DNA of 64,000 nucleotides, taken from Asanoa ferruginea. GTDB lineage: Bacteria; Actinomycetota; Actinomycetes; Mycobacteriales; Micromonosporaceae. A program made the position numbers and the translations under genes. The DNA lies in contig NZ_QUMQ01000001.1 of NCBI RefSeq assembly GCF_003387075.1, positions 7,564,001 through 7,628,000 on the forward strand, given 5' to 3'. Numbering within the stretch: position 1 is the first letter of the stretch; each line of letters starts with the position of its first letter. The notes below the pieces were generated by a model, which was given only the letters and a program-made list of their open reading frames with translations, did no database searches and had not been told where the DNA came from. Of the stretch, positions 19,118-27,155 are shown in pieces.

Positions 19118-19932
19118 TGCGTCGCCGGGCCCGCCGCCAGCGGATCATGCGGTGGGTCGTCGTCGGCGTCCTCGGAATCGTGTTCCTGCTCCCGCTCTTC
19201 GCGCTGCTGGAGTTCACGACCCGCGGCGCCGGCGGCAAGCTGTCGTGGGACACCTGGCGGGTGCTCTTCGACTGGCAGCAACTCAGCGAGACCTACCCGG
19301 TGCTGTGGACGGGCATGAAGGCGTCCTTCTGGCTCATGCTGCTCTCGGTGACGCTCACCCTGGCGCTGCTGGTGCCCACCGTCGTGTGGGTGCGCCTGCG
19401 GCTGCCGCGGCTGCGCCGGCTGGTGGAGTTCGTCTGCCTCCTGCCGCTGACGATCCCGGCCATCGTGCTGGTCGTCGGCCTGGCACCGGTATACGCGTGG
19501 GTCGTCTACTTCATCGGCGGCTCGTCGCTGACGCTCACGTTCGCGTACACCATCCTGGCCCTGCCCTTCGCCTATCGGGCCATCGACACCGGCCTGTCGG
19601 CGATCGACGTGCGCACCCTCGCCGAGGCCGCGCGCAGCCTCGGAGCCGGCTGGGCCACGGTGATGTGGCGGGTCGTGCTGCCCAACATCCGCTCCGCCGT
19701 GCTCTCCGCCGCCTTCCTCACGGTGGCCCTGGTGCTCGGCGAGTTCACCATCGCGTCGCTGCTCAACCGCGACAACCTCCAGGTCGCCATCAACCAGTTG
19801 GGCAAGAGCAGCGCCACGATCTCGTTCGCGGTGTCACTGGCCGCGCTGGTGCTCGCCTTCGTCCTGCTGTTCCTGCTCTCCTTCGCCGGCCGCGGGCGCC
19901 GTCGACACCGTCGGGAAAGGACCACCTCGTGA
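19105..19932 (+). CDS. ABC transporter permease 2 (PotI/FbpB-like)
   Basis: This 275-residue permease has six predicted membrane segments and the EAA motif EAARSLGAGWATVMWRVVLP near residues 175-195. The ATG at 19105 lies inside the preceding permease gene; a GTG at 19117 overlapping that gene's stop is an alternative. Its own stop overlaps the ATPase start by 4 bp (GTGA). Confidence 0.87.
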   Translation: MVGLVRRRARRQRIMRWVVVGVLGIVFLLPLFALLEFTTRGAGGKLSWDTWRVLFDWQQLSETYPVLWTGMKASFWLMLLSVTLTLALLVPTVVWVRLRLPRLRRLVEFVCLLPLTIPAIVLVVGLAPVYAWVVYFIGGSSLTLTFAYTILALPFAYRAIDTGLSAIDVRTLAEAARSLGAGWATVMWRVVLPNIRSAVLSAAFLTVALVLGEFTIASLLNRDNLQVAINQLGKSSATISFAVSLAALVLAFVLLFLLSFAGRGRRRHRRERTTS

Positions 19933-20975
19933 CCACAACGGCCGTGTCCACCGGTGTGGCGGTGCGCCTGGAAAAGGTCAGCCGCCGCTTCGGCACCATC
20001 CAGGCCCTCGACAACCTCGACCTCGACCTGGCTCCGGGCGAGTTGGTCGCGCTGCTCGGCCCGTCGGGCTGCGGCAAGACGACCGCGCTGCGCATCCTGG
20101 CCGGGCTCGAAGACGCCGACTCCGGCCGGATCCTGGTGGGCGGCAAGGACATCGCCAACGTGCCGGTCAACCGCCGCGACATGGGCATGGTGTTCCAGGC
20201 CTACAGCCTGTTCCCGCACCTGACCGCGGCGGAGAACGTCGAGTTCGGCCTGCGCCTGCGCCGGCAATCGGCGTCCGCGCGCCGCCGGCGTTCGCAGGAG
20301 ATGCTTTCACTCGTGGGCATCGGCACCCACGCCGACCGTTACCCGCAGCAACTCTCCGGCGGCCAGCAGCAGCGGGTGGCGCTGGCGCGGGCGCTCGCGA
20401 TCCAGCCGCAGGTGCTGCTGCTGGACGAGCCGCTGTCGGCGCTGGACGCGAAGGTGCGGCTCCAGTTGCGCGACGAGATCCGCCGCATTCAATTGGAGGT
20501 CGGCACCACGACCCTGTTCGTGACGCACGACCAGGAGGAGGCGTTGGCCCTGGCCGACCGCGTCGGCGTCATGTCCGCCGGGAAGCTCGAGCAGATCGGG
20601 TCGCCGGAAGACATCTACCGCAGCCCCGCGACGCCGTTCGTGGCGGAGTTCGTGGGCCTGAGCAACCGGTTCCCGGGCCACGTCCGGGACGGTGTTGTCG
20701 ACGTGCTGGACGCCCGGCTGCCGCTGATGAATGCCGGCCCGGTTGGTCCCGTCACCGCACTGGTGCGGCCCGAGTCGGTCGACGTGACCGCGGACCCTGC
20801 CGGCACCGGTCGGGTGGTCGCGGTGAGCTTCCTCGGACCGCTCTCGCGGGTGACCGTGGCGCTGCCCGACGACACGCTCGTCGTCGCGCAGGTCTCCAGC
20901 GCCCGGCTGGCCGACCTGGCGGTCGGCACGGCCGTGCGGGTCACCCTGCTTCCGGTTCCGGTCGTCGTTCGCTGA
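19929..20975 (+). CDS. ABC transporter ATP-binding protein (PotG/FbpC-like)
   Basis: This 348-residue ATPase has Walker A GPSGCGKTT, signature LSGGQQQRVALARAL, Walker B LLLDEPLSALDAK and switch histidine VTHDQEE. A C-terminal TOBE-like region (about residues 275-348) is typical of the spermidine/iron/molybdate group. The GTG at 19929 is set by the 4-bp overlap with the permease and gives a family-typical length. Its stop is one base from the stop of the convergent GYD-domain gene. Confidence 0.9.
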   Translation: MTTTAVSTGVAVRLEKVSRRFGTIQALDNLDLDLAPGELVALLGPSGCGKTTALRILAGLEDADSGRILVGGKDIANVPVNRRDMGMVFQAYSLFPHLTAAENVEFGLRLRRQSASARRRRSQEMLSLVGIGTHADRYPQQLSGGQQQRVALARALAIQPQVLLLDEPLSALDAKVRLQLRDEIRRIQLEVGTTTLFVTHDQEEALALADRVGVMSAGKLEQIGSPEDIYRSPATPFVAEFVGLSNRFPGHVRDGVVDVLDARLPLMNAGPVGPVTALVRPESVDVTADPAGTGRVVAVSFLGPLSRVTVALPDDTLVVAQVSSARLADLAVGTAVRVTLLPVPVVVR

Positions 20976-20976
20976 A

Positions 20977-21297
20977 TCACCCGCCCGGGGCGCGGAAGTC
21001 GACCGCCTGCCGCGCCGCCTGGTCGACCTCTTCGGGCGTCAGCAGGACCACGGTCTTGGTGTCGAGGCCGCCGCTCGCGCCGACGACGAGCGACAGGGCG
21101 GCGGCTGCCCGGTGGTCAGGCAGGTCGCAGATGATGTAGACGTCGTAGTCACCGAAGCTGTAATACATCGCGTCGACGCGCCCACCGACGCTTTCGGCAG
21201 CATGCCGCGCGGCCGCGACCCGCCCGCTCCCGCCGTCGGTGAGCAACCCTCGCAAACCCTCCGCGGTGTACGTCGCGGTAAACAGGTATTTCGCCAT
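20977..21297 (-). CDS. GYD-domain protein
   Basis: This 106-residue protein has the GYD-domain pattern: YLFTATYTAEGLRGLLTDGG at the N-terminus and FGDYDVYIICDLPD (the GYD-like strand) in the centre. It is a predicted small cytoplasmic ferredoxin-like-fold domain of unknown biochemical role. It converges on the transporter ATPase gene with a one-base gap and closes the methylamine locus, so a link to it is possible but unproven. Confidence 0.82.
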   Translation of the reverse strand: MAKYLFTATYTAEGLRGLLTDGGSGRVAAARHAAESVGGRVDAMYYSFGDYDVYIICDLPDHRAAAALSLVVGASGGLDTKTVVLLTPEEVDQAARQAVDFRAPGG

Positions 21298-21373
21298 GCC
21301 GCACCACTTTCCCCGCTAATTCCGTGCACTCAGCGTAGTGGCGCCAACACCGTCGCGTGCCCGGACCGGGGGC

Positions 21374-21532
21374 TCAGGGCAGTGTGTCGACAGGTTGCGA
21401 GTTGCCCATGATGTTGCCGGCGAGGTGCCGATCGGAGCTGGTCATCGCGGTCGTCGCAGATGCCGCGAGCGCTGCACCGAGCGCGACCACGGCCGTCGCC
21501 GCCAGAGCCACCGCTTTGTTCTTGAACGTCAT
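21374..21532 (-). CDS. Small exported peptide, 52 residues
   Basis: The ATG at 21532 follows GGGGGAGGG and encodes a 52-residue peptide. It has a clean signal sequence (residues 1-25, MTFKNKAVALAATAVVALGA) and a short polar tail ending AGNIMGNSQPVDTLP. Upstream in-frame sequence is not signal-like and is excluded by the ribosome site. Function is unknown; the size and export signal suggest a cell-surface or secreted peptide. Confidence 0.6.
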   Translation of the reverse strand: MTFKNKAVALAATAVVALGAALAASATTAMTSSDRHLAGNIMGNSQPVDTLP

Positions 21533-21687
21533 TTGCCCTCCCCCATCGAAGCGTCCTGTGCGGAGTCTGGTGTGCAGACTCCCTGAACGCCCCGCGAGAG
21601 TCACGTTTCCGATCCGGATCTCGAATCGCCACCGCAACAAGAGTTAGGTTGAGCCACCGAGTCAATCTTGAGCCCGAGAGATGAGCC

Positions 21688-22893
21688 TTGACCGACATCG
21701 AAACGATCACCCTTGAGGCCGAGCTGACCGGCGAGGCCGCAGACCGCGAGATCGAGACGGCGGTCAAAGGGCGTCACTCCGTCGCCCGGAAATATGTGCG
21801 ATGGGTGCGCCGCCGCAACCCCGATGCGACGCCCGCAGAGGTCACCAGGGTGCTCGAGCGCCACTACATCACGGCGATCAGTGTCGCCGGCGGGCTGGTG
21901 ACGGCCGGCGCCATCGCGCTGGATGTCGGCATCGCCCTGATCCCCATCGCCGGCGCGGCAGCCACGGGTGCCAAGAGCGCGGCGCGCGAGGCCGCGAAGA
22001 AGGCGACAAAGGAAGCGGCGAAGGCAGCCGCGAAAGAGGCCGCTCTCGGCGCGACCAGAATGGGTGCGCAGCGCGTGGCGAAAATGCTGCCCGCCGGCGA
22101 CGAGCAACTGCAGTTCGAGATCACCGCGCTCTACGCTCTCGCGCTGGCCGACATCCACGGCATGAACCTCGACCAGACCCAGGCGCGCGCCCTCGTCTAC
22201 GGCCTCTCGAACGGCCGCGTCGGCCAAGGCCAGATCGCGGCGATGGCCGCCGACCTCGCCCGGTCGTCGTCGAGCCCGGTGGATGTCGGCAAGCACATCG
22301 CGACCGGCCAGAAAGACTGGTCACACTGGGCCAACACGCTCGCTCACTCACTGCCCGCGGGCGCCGCCCAGGAACTCGTCCGCGGCGTGCAGACGGGCCG
22401 GCTCGAAGACGTGCGCGCGGGGCTGGGCGCCAAGCAGCAGACAGCCGTGGAATACGGCGTGGGCGCCCTTGTCGGCGGAGTCACCCGCTTCGTGTTCGGC
22501 CGCGCGGTCGTCGACGCCGCACAGGAGGCGTTCGCCGACCCGCCTGCCGAGTTTCCGTCGCACCTCACGGTCGAGGCCAAGAAGAAGCCCGAGAAGGACG
22601 ACGAGCCCAACCGGGCACTGAGCGCCCTCCAGGACGCCGCACGCTCAACCGGAAGCTGGGTCGGCGACTCCGCGCACGCCATCGGGTCCGGTGTGGAAAC
22701 CGCGGCTGGCACCGTAACCCGTCCATTCCGGAGCGTGGACCTCGACGGTGACGGCATCCCCGACGAACCACAGGCGCTGACCGCGGTGAAGGGCGTAGGC
22801 GGCGCCATCTCCGGCGCCGCGACCACCGTTGTCGGGAAGTTCGCAACACCGTTCAAGCGCAAGAAATCCGAACCGCCAGCGGATCCGGCGTAG
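21688..22893 (+). CDS. EcsC-like protein of unknown function
   Basis: This protein of about 401 residues starts at TTG 21688; the nearby ATG at 21681 is in another frame that stops within twelve codons. Residues 55-80 form a hydrophobic hairpin (GGLVTAGAIALDVGIALIPI), followed by a long Ala/Lys-rich amphipathic helix. Next is an EcsC-like segment (ITALYALALADIHGMNLDQ). The C-terminal 100 residues are charged and Gly/Ala rich. It may associate peripherally with the membrane. The family assignment is tentative. Confidence 0.65.
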   Translation: MTDIETITLEAELTGEAADREIETAVKGRHSVARKYVRWVRRRNPDATPAEVTRVLERHYITAISVAGGLVTAGAIALDVGIALIPIAGAAATGAKSAAREAAKKATKEAAKAAAKEAALGATRMGAQRVAKMLPAGDEQLQFEITALYALALADIHGMNLDQTQARALVYGLSNGRVGQGQIAAMAADLARSSSSPVDVGKHIATGQKDWSHWANTLAHSLPAGAAQELVRGVQTGRLEDVRAGLGAKQQTAVEYGVGALVGGVTRFVFGRAVVDAAQEAFADPPAEFPSHLTVEAKKKPEKDDEPNRALSALQDAARSTGSWVGDSAHAIGSGVETAAGTVTRPFRSVDLDGDGIPDEPQALTAVKGVGGAISGAATTVVGKFATPFKRKKSEPPADPA

Positions 22894-22994
22894 ACCTCTT
22901 TGCGAGCAGCGGGCCAACTGCGCGGCTCCCGCCAGGCGCGTCCGCCAAGTCGGCGCCAAGTGTCCGCCAGACGCGGTGCCGGAGAGTCGAGGCC

Positions 22995-23672
22995 ATGGCT
23001 ATCACGACTCACCACCCCGAACCGAATCTCATCGGCGTCCGGATCAATCACCGCACGATGCGGTCCGACACTCGCCGGCTGGCTGAGCTGCTGAGCGGCG
23101 TGGCTGCCGGACAGATCGCCTACGACCGCCGCCGGGCGACGGCCTTGCGGACGTATGTGCGGCTGCTCTGTGACGGCATCCATCACCACCACAGGATGGA
23201 GGACGAGGTCCTCTGGCCGGTGCTGCGACGTTCGGCGGGCGCGGAGATCGACCTGCGGGAGCTCAGTGACGACCACGCCGCGCTCGATCCGGTCCTGGAC
23301 GAGGTGCGGGTGGCGGCGGACGAGCTGGCCGCCGCGTTCACCTCGGACGCGGGGCGGGTCCACGCCGTCGCAGCGCACCTCGCCGCGGTCCTGGCCCAGC
23401 TCCGCGACGTCCTCGACGAGCACATCGAAGAGGAGGAGCTGCTGATCTTCCCGGTGATCCGGCGCCACGTCACCGTGGCCGACTGGAACACCGTGGAGCG
23501 GGCGGTCCGCAAGGGCGGCGCGCTGCGCTTCGAACTGCCCAGGATCGAGCGGTACGCCCGCCCGGAGGAACTGGCGGAGCTGAAGAAGATCGCCGGACCG
23601 GTGCTGCGGCTGATGCTCGCGGCGCTGCGACCGGGTTTCCGTCGGCGGGAGGCGACCGTCTTCGGCCGATGA
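22995..23672 (+). CDS. Hemerythrin-like HHE domain protein
   Basis: This 225-residue protein carries the helical iron-binding HHE pattern: NHRTMRSD near residue 18, IHHHHRMEDEVLWP near residue 62, DDHAALDPVLDE near residue 93 and EHIEEEELLIFPVI near residue 145. These supply the His/Glu/Asp ligands of a non-haem di-iron site, suggesting oxygen, NO or redox sensing, or iron storage. It is co-directional with the EcsC-like gene after a 100-bp gap and converges on the SARP gene with a 6-bp gap. Confidence 0.87.
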   Translation: MAITTHHPEPNLIGVRINHRTMRSDTRRLAELLSGVAAGQIAYDRRRATALRTYVRLLCDGIHHHHRMEDEVLWPVLRRSAGAEIDLRELSDDHAALDPVLDEVRVAADELAAAFTSDAGRVHAVAAHLAAVLAQLRDVLDEHIEEEELLIFPVIRRHVTVADWNTVERAVRKGGALRFELPRIERYARPEELAELKKIAGPVLRLMLAALRPGFRRREATVFGR

Positions 23673-23678
23673 CCCCGT

Positions 23679-26600
23679 TCACCGCACCGCCGGCACGTAC
23701 GCGGACTCGTCGCTCCACGGCACGGCGCCGACCCGGCGGGCCAGCCGGAGCCCGGCGTCGCGGTGGGCGGCGACGGTCGGGTCGCCCAACGCGGCGGCGA
23801 GTTCGGCGAGTGTCTGATCCACGGGGCCGAGTGAGATCGACCCGCACTCCAGGCCGGCGAACCGCCCGGCCCACGGCAGCAGCTCGCGGTAGCAGCGCTG
23901 GGCGGCCGGGCGGTCGCCCAGCCGCGCCGCGACCTGCCCGCGCAGCGTCATCCAGTACAGCCAGAAATAGTCGGGGCGGATCGGGGTCTGTGGCCGCCAG
24001 ACGGCTCGGGCTGCCTCCCGGTCGCCGGCGGAGAGCAACGCGTGGGCCAGCAGGTCGTGCGTGTCGTCCGGCACCCGTACGTGTAGCTGCCGGAGCTCCT
24101 CGACCAGCTCGTGCCCACGCCCGACGGCGCTCAGCACGGTGAACCGACCCAGCAGCCCCATCGCCGCCGCGTTGGGGCCACCGACGCGGCTCATTCGTTC
24201 ACTGATCTCCGCGTAGCGGTGCGACGCCGCATCGAGATCACCGGCGAAGAGGGCGCGCAGGCCGGTGAACCACCCCATCACGGCGAGGATCAGGCCGAGC
24301 TGACCGGTCGTGGCCTCCTCGATCGCCCGGTCGACGTGGTGGCGCGCCCGGTCGAAGTCGGCGTCGGCGAGTGCGGCCTGGTAAAGGATGTGGTGGGCCT
24401 CGCACGTGTAGGCGGTGAGCCCGGCCGCCTCGGCGACCGCCAGCAGCTCGCGCCCGACCACGGGCAGTTCGGCCCGATGCGCGGGGGCGACGGTGACGAA
24501 GTAGCGGGCGTTGAGCGCACGGCAGAGCACCGCCGCGTCGTCCTGCCTGCGGGCCAGCGCCAGCGATTCCCGGGTGACCTCGTCGGCGCGCCGCAGATCG
24601 GCCCCTTCGATCTCGAAGGCGAGGGTGCTCAACAGCCGTGACCGGAGTGCGGGGCTGTCGTCGCCCACTAGTGACAGCGTGTGCTCCAGCAGCCGGACCA
24701 GCGGTTCGTCGACGGCGCGGTCGGGTCGGATGGTCCAGGTCACCGGGGCGTCGAAGCAGAGCAGGGCGGAGTGGACGGCATGTGGGTCGCCGATCCCGGT
24801 GGCCAGCCGCACCGCTTCGGCGCGCGCGGCGCGGGCACTCAGCACGTCACCGGCGAGTGCGCTCGCGGTGGCCAGATCGCAGAGCAGCTCGAGCCGTGCG
24901 GGGGCGGGAACCGCTGGGGCGAGGTCGGCCGCCCGCAACGCGCCGGTCCAGTACGCGGCGGCTTCCCGAGGTGCGCCGAGGTCACCGGCCCGGCGGGCGG
25001 CGGCAGCCAGGTGCCCGATCGCGTCCTGCGCGGTGGCCGGCGTCAGGGCGGCGAGTGCGTGCCTCCCCAGCGCAGCGACGTCGTTGACGCGCTGCTCGCG
25101 CAGCACCGTGAGGACCCGGCTGTGCATTCGGGTACGTCGCAGCAGCGGGACGCTGAGGTAGAGCGCGTCCCGCATCAAGGCATGCGCGAACCGGATCAGC
25201 CCCGGCTCGGGCTCGACGAGCAGACCCGCGGTCACCCCGGCCTCCAAGCCGTCGAGGACCGCCTCTTCCGGGCCGCCGTCGACGGCGATCAGGATGTCGA
25301 CCTCGGCGTCCGAGCCCAGGACGGCGGCGTGGCGCAGCACCATCTGGGTGGTGGCCGGCAGCCGTGCCAGTCGCCTGGTCAGCACGTGACCCAGCGCGGC
25401 GGGGATGCCGTCGAGCGCTGACCCGGGGCCTTCGGCCGCTATCAGTTTGGCCAGCTCGATCGTGAACAGTGGATTGCCCGCCGAGCGTTCCCGTACGGTG
25501 CGCGGCAGTTCGCTGTCGGTTGTGTCGACGCCATGACGACGCAGCAGGTCGGTGACGGCCGCGTCGTCGAGGCCGCCGAGGTTCAGTTCCACCGCCGGCA
25601 CGCCGGTGAGCGCCGCCCGGGCCACCACGACGTCGTCGGTCACCTCGTCGGGGCGGAAGGTGGCCACCACCAGGACCGGCGCCTCTGCCAGGGCGGTCGC
25701 GAGGTGGCGCAGGACACGCAGGGTCTCACCGTCGGCCCGATGGACGTCCTCGATCACGACGAGCAACGGGCCATGACCGGCCAGCCGGGACAGGTAGGCG
25801 GCCAGCGCTTGGCGTAGGTGGAACTCGTCGTAGGGTCCGCGGGTGCCGGGAGACGTCGCGGTGCCCGTGCCGATCAGGAGCTCCAGGCCGCGGGTCTCCT
25901 GCTCGTCGAGCGGGAGGCGTCCGCGGGCGGCGGTGACCACCTCGTGCCACGCCCACGCCGGCGGCGCGCCATCCACCTGCGGACAGGTTCCGATCACCGT
26001 GGTCCAGCCATCGCCGGCGAGGGACCCGGCGAGGTGGCGGGCCAGCGTCGACTTCCCGCCACCCGCTTCGGCGCCGATCCAGCAGATGCCGAGACCGGCC
26101 GCGGTGGCGCGGTCGGCCGCCGCGCGCAGCTGGGACAGCTCGGCAGAACGGCCGAGCAATGGCTGCGCCACGGGCGGTCGATCGGGTACGCCGGCCGGCA
26201 ACTCCCCCGGCCCGACCACAGCAGAGGGTTGGGCGACCGCAGAGGCAGGTCGCTCCAGGCGAGGATTCTGTCGAAGCAGATCCGTCTCCAGGCTCCGCAG
26301 CTCGGAGCCGGGTTCGATGCCCAGCTGCTCGATCAGCGCGGCGCGCACCGATCGCAGCACGTCGAGGGCATCGGCCTGCCGTCCGAGGCGATAGAGCGCG
26401 ACCGCGAGCAGCATCGCGGCCTGCTCCCGCAGGGGATGGTCCCGGACGTGCGGATCGAGGTCGAGGATCACCTCATCCGCGCGGTCCAGGTCGAGCAGCA
26501 GTTTGGCGCGCTGTTCGACGGCGGTCAGCCGGAGCCGGCCCAGTCGTTCGCTCTCCCGGTCTGCCCAAGGCTCCCCCACGAACTCCGCGTAGGGGGTGGC

Positions 26601-27017
26601 GCCGCCCCAGCCGGCGAGGACGTCGTCGAGCCCGGCCAGCGCCGCCCGCGGCTGCGTCTCGGTGACCCGCGTCGCCGCCCGCAGTGCCGCTTCGAACCGC
26701 CAGGCGTCCACGTCCGGTGTCGACAGGCGCAGGGCGTATCCCGGGGCCGCGGTGACCAGGATCCCGGCGGGACGGCGGGGCGGGCGGTCCGGCTCCAACG
26801 CCCGGCGCAGGTTCGACACGTACACCTGTAGGGCGGCCTGGGCCCGGGGCGGCGGGTCGCCCGACCAGAGGTCTTCGATGAGCCGGTCGACCGACACCGC
26901 GTGACCGCCTCCGGCGACGAGCCGGGCCAGCACGGCGCGCTGTCGCGGTGCCCCGAGTTCGATCGGAGTGCCGCCGCGCATCGCCCGCACCGGGCCCAGC
27001 ACACCGACCGTCGTCAC
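23679..27017 (-). CDS. Large SARP regulator with BTAD, AAA ATPase and TPR-like regions
   Basis: This 1112-residue activator has an OmpR-type winged helix (residues 1-90, VGVLGPVRAMRGG to VSNLRRALEP). A BTAD domain follows (about 100-250), then an ATPase domain (Walker A GAEAGGGKST near residue 325, Walker B LLVVIEDVHRAD) and a long helical TPR-like C-terminus. The GTG at 27017 is chosen because it begins directly at the winged-helix domain; upstream codons look non-coding. SARPs bind short direct repeats with 11-bp spacing. Five such boxes lie just upstream, between this gene and the divergent secreted-protein gene, which is its likely target. Confidence 0.9.
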   Translation of the reverse strand: MTTVGVLGPVRAMRGGTPIELGAPRQRAVLARLVAGGGHAVSVDRLIEDLWSGDPPPRAQAALQVYVSNLRRALEPDRPPRRPAGILVTAAPGYALRLSTPDVDAWRFEAALRAATRVTETQPRAALAGLDDVLAGWGGATPYAEFVGEPWADRESERLGRLRLTAVEQRAKLLLDLDRADEVILDLDPHVRDHPLREQAAMLLAVALYRLGRQADALDVLRSVRAALIEQLGIEPGSELRSLETDLLRQNPRLERPASAVAQPSAVVGPGELPAGVPDRPPVAQPLLGRSAELSQLRAAADRATAAGLGICWIGAEAGGGKSTLARHLAGSLAGDGWTTVIGTCPQVDGAPPAWAWHEVVTAARGRLPLDEQETRGLELLIGTGTATSPGTRGPYDEFHLRQALAAYLSRLAGHGPLLVVIEDVHRADGETLRVLRHLATALAEAPVLVVATFRPDEVTDDVVVARAALTGVPAVELNLGGLDDAAVTDLLRRHGVDTTDSELPRTVRERSAGNPLFTIELAKLIAAEGPGSALDGIPAALGHVLTRRLARLPATTQMVLRHAAVLGSDAEVDILIAVDGGPEEAVLDGLEAGVTAGLLVEPEPGLIRFAHALMRDALYLSVPLLRRTRMHSRVLTVLREQRVNDVAALGRHALAALTPATAQDAIGHLAAAARRAGDLGAPREAAAYWTGALRAADLAPAVPAPARLELLCDLATASALAGDVLSARAARAEAVRLATGIGDPHAVHSALLCFDAPVTWTIRPDRAVDEPLVRLLEHTLSLVGDDSPALRSRLLSTLAFEIEGADLRRADEVTRESLALARRQDDAAVLCRALNARYFVTVAPAHRAELPVVGRELLAVAEAAGLTAYTCEAHHILYQAALADADFDRARHHVDRAIEEATTGQLGLILAVMGWFTGLRALFAGDLDAASHRYAEISERMSRVGGPNAAAMGLLGRFTVLSAVGRGHELVEELRQLHVRVPDDTHDLLAHALLSAGDREAARAVWRPQTPIRPDYFWLYWMTLRGQVAARLGDRPAAQRCYRELLPWAGRFAGLECGSISLGPVDQTLAELAAALGDPTVAAHRDAGLRLARRVGAVPWSDESAYVPAVR

Positions 27018-27038
27018 TCCGCAACCGTAGTGATCCGC

Positions 27039-27087
27039 CGCCAGGCCGCCGCCACCAGCCCGCCAAGACGCCGTTAAGGGCACGCCA
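27039..27087. promoter_or_regulatory. Five 11-bp-spaced direct repeats, candidate SARP operator
   Basis: CGCCA occurs at 27039, 27050, 27061 and 27083, with CGTTA at 27072. The spacing is exactly 11 bp, one helical turn. The array lies in the 138-bp gap between the SARP gene and the divergent gene for the 1041-residue secreted protein. This is the layout of AfsR/ActII-ORF4-type binding sites. It is a pattern observation; binding is not shown. Confidence 0.65.
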
Positions 27088-27155
27088 ACCCCGCTGCCGC
27101 CTCATGGAAGGCCGCACCTCGTCCCGCATCAGGGACGCGGAAGGAAAGGACATCC

